The notes under the pieces are model-generated. The model made no database searches. It saw only the letters and a program-made list of their open reading frames with translations, and was not told the origin of the DNA. Below, one piece after another: positions 50,210-59,099 of a DNA stretch of 64,000 nt; the stretch's first letter is position 1; each line of letters opens with the position of its first letter. Source of the DNA: Ga0077527 sp964531455 (GTDB lineage Bacteria; Pseudomonadota; Gammaproteobacteria; Burkholderiales; SG8-41); the NCBI GenBank assembly GCA_964531455.1, contig CAZHFZ010000002.1, positions 1 through 64,000 of the forward strand, in the 5' to 3' direction. The translations under genes and the position numbers were made by a program.

Positions 50210-51283
50210 TCAGCGCCGCTCCTGCCACCACATCATCCCGACAGCGAGGCCGAGAAACAGCAAAGTGGGGGCCACAGCGCTTGCAAATGGCGGCCAGTCG
50301 TTCAGCAATCCGAGATGGCCAAGAAGTCGATTCAGAAAATGGAATGCGAGCCCAATCATGATGCCGGCGAAAATCTTGGCGCCAACCCCGCCCTGCCGGC
50401 TCTGAAAATAGGCGAACGGCAAAGCCAGGATCATCATCACCAGCACTGCAATGGGGTAAAGCAGCTTGGTCCAAAGTGCAATCTCATATCGCAATGCCTT
50501 TTGCCGGTTCTCCTTCAAGTGCTGAGAGTAGGAATAAAGGCTCCAGGCAGACATTTTTTCCGGCTTGACGAGCAAGACGTTAAGCAGCCCGGGTTCAAGA
50601 ACTGATTGCCACTGCACGAAATCACGAAAGCTGACACGGGTCGTGAGCTGGTCAAAATTGGTTTGCGCGACATTCGCAAGCAGCCATTGGTTGTTACCCT
50701 CGTACTCTGCACCTTCCGCCCGTCTCAGCACGCGCAAACGGTAATCACTGTCAAACTCGTAGATTCGCAGGCCTTTCAGGCTGCCGGTCGGTGTCACCTC
50801 AAGCACATTGACAAACGAAGTGCCGTCCTTGATCCACAAGCCTGATCTGAACTCCTGCGCGACAATGCCCGATATGGCCTGGGATCGCAGGCGCTGCGCG
50901 AACTGCTCTGCCGGCGGCGCCACGAACTCACCTATCGTGAAAGTCAGTATGCCGAACATTGCGCCGACCACGGTCAAAGCGCCGACCATGCGCTGCAGCG
51001 AAACACCTGAGGCACGCATCACGGTGTACTCGGAACTCGCCACGAACTGCGCAAGCGTAAAAAGGGTCCCGATCAGAGCGGCAATCGGGAACAATTCATA
51101 AACATGATTTGGCGACGACAACAACACATGGAGCAGGATATGGCGCAACTGGTAACCGCCGCGGCCGAGATCCTTCATTTGCTCAACCAGGTCAAAAAAG
51201 GCGAACAACAACAACAGGGATAAAAAAACCAGTGCCGTCGAAACAGTGATTTCGCGGGCCACATAGCGGCGCAGGGTTCTCAT
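50210..51283 (-). CDS. lptG: LPS export ABC transporter permease LptG
   Basis: A 357-residue inner membrane permease. ATG 51283 overlaps the lptF stop (ATGA); the start MRTLRRYVAREITVSTALVFLSLLLLFAFFDLVEQ is typical. There are two groups of three helices around a periplasmic jellyroll (LWIKDGTSFVNVLEV). The C-terminus ends LLFLGLAVGMMWWQERR. With LptF and LptB it pulls LPS out of the inner membrane toward the LptC-A-D bridge. A frame extending upstream of 51283 lies inside lptF and is not real. Confidence 0.94.
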   Translation of the reverse strand: MRTLRRYVAREITVSTALVFLSLLLLFAFFDLVEQMKDLGRGGYQLRHILLHVLLSSPNHVYELFPIAALIGTLFTLAQFVASSEYTVMRASGVSLQRMVGALTVVGAMFGILTFTIGEFVAPPAEQFAQRLRSQAISGIVAQEFRSGLWIKDGTSFVNVLEVTPTGSLKGLRIYEFDSDYRLRVLRRAEGAEYEGNNQWLLANVAQTNFDQLTTRVSFRDFVQWQSVLEPGLLNVLLVKPEKMSAWSLYSYSQHLKENRQKALRYEIALWTKLLYPIAVLVMMILALPFAYFQSRQGGVGAKIFAGIMIGLAFHFLNRLLGHLGLLNDWPPFASAVAPTLLFLGLAVGMMWWQERR

Positions 51284-52359
51284 TTCAGCAACCGCCAGAA
51301 TGAAAACACTGACAGCCTGCGATAAAACATCAGTGTCAACAACACCAGCATCCCTGCATGAACACCCCACATGCCGGCAAAAACGTTGATTCGGTCTTGC
51401 GCAATGGTTGCCTGCATGATCGACAGCAGATTGCTGTAAACCATGTAGACCAGAATGGCCAGAACGATATTCATCGAACGACCCGCGCGCGGATTGACGA
51501 AAGAAAGCGGGATCGCCAGAAGGCACAGGATCAGCGCGCTCGCCGGGAGGCCGACGCGCCACGACAGCTCGCCAAGATTGCGCGATGACGGATCCCTCAG
51601 CAGATCCAGTGTCGACATCGTTTTGGTCGTCGGGGCACGGGCAGCAGGGTCTGCGGACTCGATGCGCATGGCATAACGTTCGAACTCGAAAATCTTGTAA
51701 TCCGGAGCGCCGGGATCACCCTCGTAGCGACGGCCATTCTGCAGAACCAGAAAACGATCACCGTTTTCAGCGGTCTCTTGAAAACCGCTCTGCGCCACCA
51801 TGACACCGAGTTTGCCATGCTGGGTGGAGCTGACAAACACGTTTGCAACGAGGTTTGTTTTCCCCGAAACCTCCTCAACGAGGTACACGCGATCAGCGCG
51901 TTTTGACTCGTGAAACACTCCGGGCGTCACCTGCGCAACGTCATCCCGACTATCCATCTGCCGTCGAAACTCTTCGGCTTTTTCAACCGCCCAAGGAGAA
52001 AGCAGCAGGGACAGTGTGGCAATTGTCAGCACCAGCGGCAGCGCAAAAGTCAGCACCGGCCGAACCCATTGAGTAAGTCCCTGTCCGCTGGAAAACCACA
52101 CGACCATCTCGGAATCACGATAACTTCTGGTCAAAGTCATCAACACCGCGATAAAGAGGGTCACCGAAAGCAGAATCGGCAGATAACCGACAAGGGTGAA
52201 GCCCAGCAATGACACGACCCCGGTGGAAGTGATCTGTCCACTCGCGGCCTGACCGAGAAGACGCACCAGTTGCGTGGTGATCGATATGCCAAGCAAAACC
52301 AGAAAAGTCGCAATGGCAGACGTGGCCAGCTCGCGGAGCAGTGAAGACCGGAAAATCAT
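51280..52359 (-). CDS. lptF: LPS export ABC transporter permease LptF
   Basis: A 359-residue permease with the same plan as LptG: MIFRSSLLRELATSAIATFLVLLGISITTQLVRLLG at the start, a periplasmic domain (YLVEEVSGKTNLVANVFVSS), and a final helix set (SALILCLLAIPLSFVNPRAGRSMN). It forms the LptB2FG complex. It is divergent from pepA, the usual order in beta- and gammaproteobacteria. Confidence 0.95.
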   Translation of the reverse strand: MIFRSSLLRELATSAIATFLVLLGISITTQLVRLLGQAASGQITSTGVVSLLGFTLVGYLPILLSVTLFIAVLMTLTRSYRDSEMVVWFSSGQGLTQWVRPVLTFALPLVLTIATLSLLLSPWAVEKAEEFRRQMDSRDDVAQVTPGVFHESKRADRVYLVEEVSGKTNLVANVFVSSTQHGKLGVMVAQSGFQETAENGDRFLVLQNGRRYEGDPGAPDYKIFEFERYAMRIESADPAARAPTTKTMSTLDLLRDPSSRNLGELSWRVGLPASALILCLLAIPLSFVNPRAGRSMNIVLAILVYMVYSNLLSIMQATIAQDRINVFAGMWGVHAGMLVLLTLMFYRRLSVFSFWRLLK

Positions 52360-52546
52360 GCCGGCATTTTGCTTTTTGAAAGGAACCCGCAGATAATCAA
52401 TGAGCGATGCCGGAAACCGGCGGTGCGCTGGATACCCTGCCTCATTTCAGCTTCGACCTGAAGGCCGGCACCCAGCTTCCGGATTCGCATTGCACGACCG
52501 CCAATCATATTTTTGACAAGCTCGTAATGCGCAGAGGAGTCGACGC

Positions 52547-54037
52547 GTGGAATTTAGCATAAAACCCCTGGTTCCGGGACTTAACGCCAGCGGCTGTGCC
52601 GTTGTTGGCGTATATGCCGACGGAAAAATGAGTGAAGCCGCCGCCATAATCGACAAGGCAACAAAAGGCTATCTGCGCCGCGTGATAGAACGTGGTGACA
52701 TGAATGGCAGCATCGGCAGCACACTTTTGCTGCACGATGTGCCGGGAGTCGCCTGCACACGAGTATTACTGCTGGGGCTGGGCCCGAAATCCGGATTCAC
52801 GGAAAAACAATTCCGCCGATGCATCGGTGCGGCTATTGAAATGCTGGCACGAACCGGGGCCACCGACGCCGAACTGCATTTCACAGAGCTTTCAGTCGGG
52901 CATCGCGACGTGGAGTGGCGCGTCATGCAGACTGCGCGCGCAGCGCGCGAAGCCACTTATCGTTTCGAACAGATGAAAAGCGCACCAGCAAAAAACGCAT
53001 CAGCGTTGCGCCGGATAGTACTCGCCGTTACAAAAAGCGACGAAAAACGTGCGGCCCGCGGCTTGGCTCAGGGTCTGGCATTGGCCCACGGCATCAGCCT
53101 GGCACGCGACTTGGGCAATCTGCCCGGAAATATCTGTACGCCCGCATACCTCGCCGAACAGGCACGCAAGCTTGCCAAGCATTACAGGATGAAAGTACAG
53201 GTGCTTGAGCAGGCCGACATGGAGAAACTCGGCATGAACACCCTGCTCTCGGTTGCCGCCGGTAGCAGCCAGCCGCCAAAGCTGATTGTTCTTGAATATC
53301 GCACAGGCGCCAAAAACCAGAAACCGGTTGTTCTGGTCGGCAAGGGTGTGACCTTCGACACTGGCGGCATCTCTCTTAAACCCGCGCCGGAAATGGACGA
53401 GATGAAGTACGACATGAGCGGCGCAGGCAGCGTGCTGGGTACGCTCAAGGCTGTTGCCGAGATGAAGCTGCCGGTTAATGTTGTCGGCATCATCCCGGCG
53501 ACGGAAAACATGCCTGGCGGGCGAGCCACTAAACCTGGCGACATCGTCACCAGCATGTCCGGACAGACCGTCGAGATCCTCAACACCGATGCCGAGGGCC
53601 GCCTGATCCTCTGCGACGCGCTGACTTACGCCGAACGATTTGATCCGGCCGCGGTCATCGACATCGCCACACTCACGGGAGCCTGTGTCATCGCTCTGGG
53701 CCATGTTGTCAGCGGGCTGTTCGCCAACGATGATCCGCTTGCGCGCGAGGTATTGACTGCAGGCGATCACGCTGGCGACGGTGCCTGGCACCTGCCGCTG
53801 CACGACGAATACCAGGACCAGCTGCGCAGCAATTTTGCCGACTTTGCCAACATCGGCGGCCGCCCTGCTGGTGCGGTGACTGCAGCCTGCTTCCTTTCGC
53901 GGTTTACCAAGCAATACAAATGGGCACATCTGGACGTTGCCGGCACCGCATGGAAATCAGGCAAAGAGAAAGGCTCCACCGGACGTCCGGTACCGCTGCT
54001 GACGCAGTTCCTGGTGAACCGCGCCGCCAAACGCTGA
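52547..54037 (+). CDS. pepA: Leucyl aminopeptidase PepA (M17)
   Basis: A 496-residue M17 peptidase. The dimetal site is in GKGVTFDTGGISLKP and MDEMKYDMSGAGSV, and the signature NTDAEGRLILCDAL is complete. The N-terminal macro-like domain begins MEFSIKPLVPGLNASGCAVVGVY. It forms hexamers and removes N-terminal residues from peptides; in E. coli PepA also binds DNA in plasmid recombination and carAB control. It is followed after 13 nt by holC. Confidence 0.97.
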   Translation: MEFSIKPLVPGLNASGCAVVGVYADGKMSEAAAIIDKATKGYLRRVIERGDMNGSIGSTLLLHDVPGVACTRVLLLGLGPKSGFTEKQFRRCIGAAIEMLARTGATDAELHFTELSVGHRDVEWRVMQTARAAREATYRFEQMKSAPAKNASALRRIVLAVTKSDEKRAARGLAQGLALAHGISLARDLGNLPGNICTPAYLAEQARKLAKHYRMKVQVLEQADMEKLGMNTLLSVAAGSSQPPKLIVLEYRTGAKNQKPVVLVGKGVTFDTGGISLKPAPEMDEMKYDMSGAGSVLGTLKAVAEMKLPVNVVGIIPATENMPGGRATKPGDIVTSMSGQTVEILNTDAEGRLILCDALTYAERFDPAAVIDIATLTGACVIALGHVVSGLFANDDPLAREVLTAGDHAGDGAWHLPLHDEYQDQLRSNFADFANIGGRPAGAVTAACFLSRFTKQYKWAHLDVAGTAWKSGKEKGSTGRPVPLLTQFLVNRAAKR

Positions 54038-54050
54038 AACACCAAGGCAA

Positions 54051-54482
54051 ATGACGCAGATCGACTTCTACACGCAGGTCGAGGACAAACTGCAGACCGC
54101 ATGCCGGCTGACCGCAAAAGCGCGCAGCCGCGGCCTGCGTGTGACCCTGTTCTGTCCAGACCGCGACACGGCCTCCCGCCTTGACCGCATGCTGTGGAGC
54201 GTGCCCGCGACAGGTTTTCTGCCGCATTGCCGGGCAGACGACCCGCTCTCAGCAGTTACACCGGTACTGATCGATACCTCCGGCGACAACCCGTTGCATG
54301 ACGAAGTGCTGATCAATCTGCACAGCGAATGGCCGGCCTGTTTCAGCCGGTTCCAGCGACTGGCCGAAATCGTCTGCACCGAAGATGCCGATCGCAGCGA
54401 GGCCCGCGCAAGATACAAGTTCTACCGGGACCGCGGTTACGAAATCAACACACACGACCTCTCCGGCCGGCAGGCTGGATAA
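54051..54482 (+). CDS. holC: DNA polymerase III subunit chi
   Basis: A 143-residue protein starting TQIDFYTQVEDKLQTACRLTAKARSRGLRVTLFCPD, with LDRMLWSVPATGFLPHC, both typical of HolC. It links the clamp loader to single-stranded DNA-binding protein. The pepA-holC-valS order is conserved. Confidence 0.94.
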   Translation: MTQIDFYTQVEDKLQTACRLTAKARSRGLRVTLFCPDRDTASRLDRMLWSVPATGFLPHCRADDPLSAVTPVLIDTSGDNPLHDEVLINLHSEWPACFSRFQRLAEIVCTEDADRSEARARYKFYRDRGYEINTHDLSGRQAG

Positions 54483-54496
54483 TCCATCCGCCCACA

Positions 54497-57400
54497 ATGT
54501 CCGATCCGAACACACCAGACGACAGTGCCCGGGATGTGCTCAGCCGCGCGGATGCGTTACTGCAGCGCCACCGCAAACCGGCGCCCCCTGAACCTTCACG
54601 AATCGTCGCAGGGAGCGAGATTCCGGTTCTGACCGATATCGTCATGGAAGGGGAAATTCTTCCCAGGCAGGAACCGGTGCCGCAACAGGCGCCCCCCCCA
54701 CAGACCGAAGGCGGCGAGGTGGTGTCGCGCGTGCAGGCACAGAACATCGAACATGCCGTTTACCTCAAACTGAAGCGCGGCCTTGATGACCAGATTGCAG
54801 GGGTCGTGCGAGACCGTTACCTGCCGGAAATTGGTGCCGCGCTGGAGCAGGCGTTGTCCCGTGTAACCAGTGAATTGCAGTCCGGCATTGCTGAAATGGT
54901 GCGTACCTCGGTTGCTGAAACGCTGCAGGCACAGCTCAAACAAATTCAACTCCAGCCTGTGGCCCCGGCGCCGGAAAGCGTACAACCCTCCGGTATAATG
55001 CCGCCCTCCTCAGCAGCGCCTCCCCCGGCACCAAAAATGGAACTTCCAAAAAGCTTCGAACCCGCGGCCATCGAGTCGCGCTGGTACCCGACCTGGGAAA
55101 AAAACGGTTATTTCAAGGCTGGCACAGACCCGGAGAAAAAAGACTCTTACTGCATTCAACTGCCGCCACCGAATGTCACCGGCGTGCTGCACATGGGGCA
55201 CGCGTTCAACCAGACCATCATGGACGGGCTGACGCGTTACCATCGCATGAATGGCAGCAACACGCTTTGGCAACCTGGCACCGATCACGCCGGCATCGCC
55301 ACCGAAATGGTAGTCACGCGCCAGCTTGAGCAACAGGGCGAGTCGCGCAACGCGCTCGGGCGCGAGGAATTCATTCGCAAAGTCTGGGAGTGGAAAGAAC
55401 AGTCCGGCTCGACAATCACCCGTCAGATGCGGCGGCTCGGCGCCTCTTGCGACTGGGATCGCGAACGCTTCACGATGGACGAGCCACTGGCCAAACTCGT
55501 CACCCACACCTTCGTCAAATTGTATCGAGACGGCCTCATTTATCGTGGCGTACGCCTGTCGAACTGGGATCCGGTACTGCACACCGTCATCTCCGACCTT
55601 GAAGTCCAGTCGGAAGAAGAAGACGGCAAGTTGTGGCAGATCCGTTATCCGCTGGCGGATGGCAGCGGCCATCTGACGGTTGCCACCACGCGCCCTGAAA
55701 CCTTGCTCGGCGATGCTGCAATCGCCGTCCACCCTGATGACGAACGTTACCGCAGCCTCGTGGGCCGCCAGGTCATCCTGCCGCTGACCGGACGCACGAT
55801 CCCGGTGATCGCCGACGAATACGTCGACAAGGCGTTCGGAACTGGCTGCGTGAAGATCACGCCAGCACATGACTTCAATGACTATCAGGTCGGCCAACGT
55901 CACAATCTGCCGCAACTGAATATCTTCACGCTCGACGCCACCGTCAACGACAGCGCTCCGGAAAAATACCGCGGGCTGGATCGTTACGTCGCGCGCGAGG
56001 CCATCATTGCCGACCTCAAGGCACACGGCCTGCTGGAATCGGAAAAACCGCACCGCATGGTGGTACCACGAGGCGATCGCACCGGTGTTGTCATCGAGCC
56101 GATGCTGACCAGCCAGTGGTTCGTCAAGATGGAGCCGCTGGCGAAACTGGGACTGGATGCCGTCGCCACCGGGGAAGTGAAGCTGTTCCCCGAGCAGTGG
56201 GTCAACACTTACAACCACTGGCTCAACAACATCCAGGACTGGTGTATCTCGCGCCAGCTTTGGTGGGGCCATCGCGTGCCGGCCTGGCATGATGAAGCAG
56301 GCAACATCTACGTTGCACATGACGAGGCCGAGGCAAAGACCCTTGCCGGCGGTAAGGCGCTGAAGCAGGATCCGGACGTGCTCGACACTTGGTTTTCGTC
56401 GCAGTTGTGGTGCTTCTCCACACTGGACTGGACACCGGAATGGCCGGAGAAATCCAACCCGGCACTCGACCGCTACCTGCCGTCTTCTGTTCTGGTCACC
56501 GGCTTTGACATCATCTTTTTCTGGGTCGCGCGCATGGTGATGATCACCAAGTACATGACCGGGAAAGTACCGTTCAAGCATGTCTATGTGCACGGCCTGG
56601 TGCGCGATGCCGAAGGTCAGAAGATGTCCAAATCCAAGGGCAACACGCTGGACCCGCTTGATCTGATTGATGGTATCGACATCGAATCACTGGTCGCCAA
56701 GCGCACTTCCGGCCTGATGAATCCGAAACAGGCAGAAGCCATCGCCAAACGCACTCGCGCGGAATTTCCCGAAGGCATTCCGGCCTACGGCACTGACGCC
56801 GTCCGTTTCACGTTCGCCAGCCTTGCCAGCCTCGGCCGCGACATCAAGTTCGACCAGAAACGCTGCGAGGGTTACCGCAATTTCTGCAACAAACTGTGGA
56901 ACGCCACACGTTTCGTGCTGATGAATTGCGACGGCAAGGACACCGGACTTGACGCGGCAGCGCCGGTCGAACTCTCGGTGGCCGACCGCTGGCTGATCAG
57001 CCGGCTGCAACGCGCCGAAACCGAAGCGCAGCAGGCCTACGCCGACTACCGCTTCGACAATCTTGCCCGCACCATCTATGAACTGGTGTGGGACGAATAC
57101 TGCGACTGGTACCTCGAACTTGCCAAGGTACAGCTCGCCAACGGCAACGAAGCGCAATGCCGCGGCACTCGCCGTACACTGGTACGAGTTCTGGAAACAA
57201 TACTGCGCCTGGCCCATCCGGTAATTCCATTCATCACTGAAGAACTGTGGCAGACCGTAGCACCGCTGGCCGGCAAAAGCGGCGACAGCATCATGCTGCA
57301 GAAATACCCGCAGGCCGAACCGTCAAAAATCGATGTTGCTGCCGAAGGCGACATCGATCTGCTGAAACAACTGGTCTCGGCCTGCCGTACGTTGCGCGGA

Positions 57401-57796
57401 GAAATGAATATCGCGCCGTCGCAAAAACTGCCGCTGCTGGCCCAAGGGGATGCCGCCCAGTTACGTGCCTGCGCTCCACACCTGATGTCGCTGGCGCGCC
57501 TCTCGGAGGTGCTGGTCGTCAACGAACTGCCTGCGGAAGATGCACCGGTATCGATCGTCGGCGATTTCAAGTTGATGCTTAAAGTGGAAATCAACGTGGC
57601 TGCCGAGCGCGAGCGACTGGCCAAGGAAATTACCCGGCTTGATACGGAAACAACAAAAGCGCGCGCCAAACTTGCCAACGAGAGTTTTGTAGCCAAGGCA
57701 CCACCGCTGGTGGTAGCCCAGGAGCAGGAGCGTCTCGCGCGCTTCTCGGCGACTCTGGAGCAGATGCGCGCGCAGCTCGCCAAGCTCGGCAGCTGA
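54497..57796 (+). CDS. In-frame fusion of an uncharacterised module to valyl-tRNA synthetase
   Basis: From ATG 54497 one uninterrupted frame of 1099 codons reads MSDPNTPDDSARDVLSRADALLQ, a Pro-rich part, and a helical part (VQAQNIEHAVYLKLKRGLDDQIAGVV; AALEQALSRVTSELQSGIAEMV), then a Pro/Ala linker and, without any stop, the ValRS start MELPKSFEPAAIESRW at 55037. In related bacteria I would expect the first module as a separate protein. Whether both are made as one chain, or ValRS starts internally, cannot be decided here; a TATAAT at 54994-54999 favours internal transcription. Confidence 0.6.
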   Translation: MSDPNTPDDSARDVLSRADALLQRHRKPAPPEPSRIVAGSEIPVLTDIVMEGEILPRQEPVPQQAPPPQTEGGEVVSRVQAQNIEHAVYLKLKRGLDDQIAGVVRDRYLPEIGAALEQALSRVTSELQSGIAEMVRTSVAETLQAQLKQIQLQPVAPAPESVQPSGIMPPSSAAPPPAPKMELPKSFEPAAIESRWYPTWEKNGYFKAGTDPEKKDSYCIQLPPPNVTGVLHMGHAFNQTIMDGLTRYHRMNGSNTLWQPGTDHAGIATEMVVTRQLEQQGESRNALGREEFIRKVWEWKEQSGSTITRQMRRLGASCDWDRERFTMDEPLAKLVTHTFVKLYRDGLIYRGVRLSNWDPVLHTVISDLEVQSEEEDGKLWQIRYPLADGSGHLTVATTRPETLLGDAAIAVHPDDERYRSLVGRQVILPLTGRTIPVIADEYVDKAFGTGCVKITPAHDFNDYQVGQRHNLPQLNIFTLDATVNDSAPEKYRGLDRYVAREAIIADLKAHGLLESEKPHRMVVPRGDRTGVVIEPMLTSQWFVKMEPLAKLGLDAVATGEVKLFPEQWVNTYNHWLNNIQDWCISRQLWWGHRVPAWHDEAGNIYVAHDEAEAKTLAGGKALKQDPDVLDTWFSSQLWCFSTLDWTPEWPEKSNPALDRYLPSSVLVTGFDIIFFWVARMVMITKYMTGKVPFKHVYVHGLVRDAEGQKMSKSKGNTLDPLDLIDGIDIESLVAKRTSGLMNPKQAEAIAKRTRAEFPEGIPAYGTDAVRFTFASLASLGRDIKFDQKRCEGYRNFCNKLWNATRFVLMNCDGKDTGLDAAAPVELSVADRWLISRLQRAETEAQQAYADYRFDNLARTIYELVWDEYCDWYLELAKVQLANGNEAQCRGTRRTLVRVLETILRLAHPVIPFITEELWQTVAPLAGKSGDSIMLQKYPQAEPSKIDVAAEGDIDLLKQLVSACRTLRGEMNIAPSQKLPLLAQGDAAQLRACAPHLMSLARLSEVLVVNELPAEDAPVSIVGDFKLMLKVEINVAAERERLAKEITRLDTETTKARAKLANESFVAKAPPLVVAQEQERLARFSATLEQMRAQLAKLGS
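54994..54999 (+). promoter_or_regulatory. Perfect TATAAT before the ValRS start
   Basis: TATAAT stands 37 nt upstream of the internal ATG 55037, in coding sequence. The matching -35 is weak (CCGGAA at 17 bp). It may be a dedicated valS promoter. Confidence 0.5.
55037..57796 (+). CDS. valS: Valyl-tRNA synthetase
   Basis: A 919-residue class Ia synthetase counted from ATG 55037. The HIGH-type motif is in PPPNVTGVLHMGHAFNQT and the KMSKS motif in GQKMSKSKGNTLDP. The editing domain has TTRPETLLGDAAIAVHPDD and GTGCVKITPAHDFNDY. The C-terminal coiled coil (ERERLAKEITRLDTETTKARAKL) is complete. No good ribosome site precedes ATG 55037 (ccggcaccaaaa), and the frame is open upstream for 180 more codons, see the fused frame. 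It charges tRNA-Val. Confidence 0.96.
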   Translation: MELPKSFEPAAIESRWYPTWEKNGYFKAGTDPEKKDSYCIQLPPPNVTGVLHMGHAFNQTIMDGLTRYHRMNGSNTLWQPGTDHAGIATEMVVTRQLEQQGESRNALGREEFIRKVWEWKEQSGSTITRQMRRLGASCDWDRERFTMDEPLAKLVTHTFVKLYRDGLIYRGVRLSNWDPVLHTVISDLEVQSEEEDGKLWQIRYPLADGSGHLTVATTRPETLLGDAAIAVHPDDERYRSLVGRQVILPLTGRTIPVIADEYVDKAFGTGCVKITPAHDFNDYQVGQRHNLPQLNIFTLDATVNDSAPEKYRGLDRYVAREAIIADLKAHGLLESEKPHRMVVPRGDRTGVVIEPMLTSQWFVKMEPLAKLGLDAVATGEVKLFPEQWVNTYNHWLNNIQDWCISRQLWWGHRVPAWHDEAGNIYVAHDEAEAKTLAGGKALKQDPDVLDTWFSSQLWCFSTLDWTPEWPEKSNPALDRYLPSSVLVTGFDIIFFWVARMVMITKYMTGKVPFKHVYVHGLVRDAEGQKMSKSKGNTLDPLDLIDGIDIESLVAKRTSGLMNPKQAEAIAKRTRAEFPEGIPAYGTDAVRFTFASLASLGRDIKFDQKRCEGYRNFCNKLWNATRFVLMNCDGKDTGLDAAAPVELSVADRWLISRLQRAETEAQQAYADYRFDNLARTIYELVWDEYCDWYLELAKVQLANGNEAQCRGTRRTLVRVLETILRLAHPVIPFITEELWQTVAPLAGKSGDSIMLQKYPQAEPSKIDVAAEGDIDLLKQLVSACRTLRGEMNIAPSQKLPLLAQGDAAQLRACAPHLMSLARLSEVLVVNELPAEDAPVSIVGDFKLMLKVEINVAAERERLAKEITRLDTETTKARAKLANESFVAKAPPLVVAQEQERLARFSATLEQMRAQLAKLGS

Positions 57797-57828
57797 TCGC
57801 GCGCAGACTGCGCGCTGCCTGCAGCACC

Positions 57829-59088
57829 ATGGACTTCAAACACACGCTGCGCGCACTGCGTCATCGCAATTACCAGCTGTTCTTCTTTGGTCAGACCCTG
57901 TCGATCATCGGCAACTGGGTACAGCAGATCGCCATGGCCTGGCTGGTCTACCGAATGACCGAATCAGCCTGGCTGCTCGGGGTTACCGGATTTGCCGGGC
58001 AGATCGCAATACTGGTGCTGGCGCCCTTCGGCGGTCTTTGGGCGGACCGGTTCAACCGCCACCGCCTGCTGCTGATCACCCAGGCGCTGTCGGCGGTCCC
58101 GCCGCTGGTACTGGCCATACTCGGTTACAGCGGGATGATCGAGGTCTGGCATGTGGTAGTCATGGCCTTGCTTGCCGGCATCATCAACGCCATTGATACG
58201 CCGATCCGGCTGACCTTCACCACCGGACTGGTGCCGCGGGAAGACCTGCCCAGCGCCATTGCGATGAATGCGCTGATGCAGAGTATCGGCAGGATGATCG
58301 GACCGACCGTTGCCGGTGTGCTGTTGGCGATATCAACCGAGGCCTTCTGCTTTGTCGTCAATACGCTGAGCAAGGTAATCATCGTCAGCACGGTCGTCTT
58401 GATGACCGTTGCGCCGCAAATAATCTCCAAGGCAACCGCATCACCGTGGCAGCAACTGCGTGACGGCATTCAATACGCGTGGGAACTCATTCCGGTGCGC
58501 TGGCTTTTACCCATGGTTGCAACCATCAGCTTCATGGTTACACCCTACCAGACGCTGATGCCGATATTTGCAGCAGAAGTTTTCAAAGGTGATGCAACCC
58601 TCCTTGGCTTCCTGATGGCTGCAGCGGGTTGTGGCGGCGTAGTTGGCATGCTGGCGCTCGCTTCACGCCGGGACGTACGTGGTCTGACGCGATGGGTATT
58701 GTTTGCCTCGCTGGCCGCAGGAATCAGCGTCATTGTATTTGCGTTATCGCCCTGGTTGCCGTTGTCGCTGCTGGCCATTGCGTTCACCGGCTTTGGCATC
58801 GTCGTCAACGGCATGTCGGTCAGCACAATGATCCAGACCATCGTCGACGACCGCATGCGCGGTCGTGTGATGGGGATATTCTCTATGGCTTTCCTGGGCA
58901 TGTATCCGCTGGGCAGTCTGGCGGGCGGTGCGCTGGCCTCCGCGATCGGCGCACCGGCCACACTGGCCATCGGTGGTTGCTTCTGCACCGCAGCGGCGCT
59001 GGTGCTATGGAGGCGCTTGCCTGCATTGCGTGCACATTTGCGCCCGATTTATGAAAAGCTGGAAATATCAAATAAATCAAATAGTTAA
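57829..59088 (+). CDS. MFS transporter, EntS/MFS_3 type exporter
   Basis: A 419-residue, 12-helix major facilitator. The start DFKHTLRALRHRNYQLFFFGQTLSIIGNWVQQIAMAWLVYR is typical for the MFS_3/EntS-like group. The loop motif GGLWADRFNRHRLL follows helix 2, and the second half has RGRVMGIFSMAFLGMYPLGSLAGG. Group members export siderophores or drugs. The substrate is unknown. It lies 32 nt after valS and 11 nt before DUF4126. Confidence 0.9.
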   Translation: MDFKHTLRALRHRNYQLFFFGQTLSIIGNWVQQIAMAWLVYRMTESAWLLGVTGFAGQIAILVLAPFGGLWADRFNRHRLLLITQALSAVPPLVLAILGYSGMIEVWHVVVMALLAGIINAIDTPIRLTFTTGLVPREDLPSAIAMNALMQSIGRMIGPTVAGVLLAISTEAFCFVVNTLSKVIIVSTVVLMTVAPQIISKATASPWQQLRDGIQYAWELIPVRWLLPMVATISFMVTPYQTLMPIFAAEVFKGDATLLGFLMAAAGCGGVVGMLALASRRDVRGLTRWVLFASLAAGISVIVFALSPWLPLSLLAIAFTGFGIVVNGMSVSTMIQTIVDDRMRGRVMGIFSMAFLGMYPLGSLAGGALASAIGAPATLAIGGCFCTAAALVLWRRLPALRAHLRPIYEKLEISNKSNS

Positions 59089-59099
59089 ATAATGCATCC

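Noticed and set aside
51284..51562. N-terminal extension of LptG
   Set aside because: It overlaps lptF coding sequence in another frame, and the typical LptG start overlaps the lptF stop at 51283.
55010..56593. 527-codon open frame on the minus strand
   Set aside because: Antisense shadow of valS; composition is the complement of valS codons and no motif is seen.
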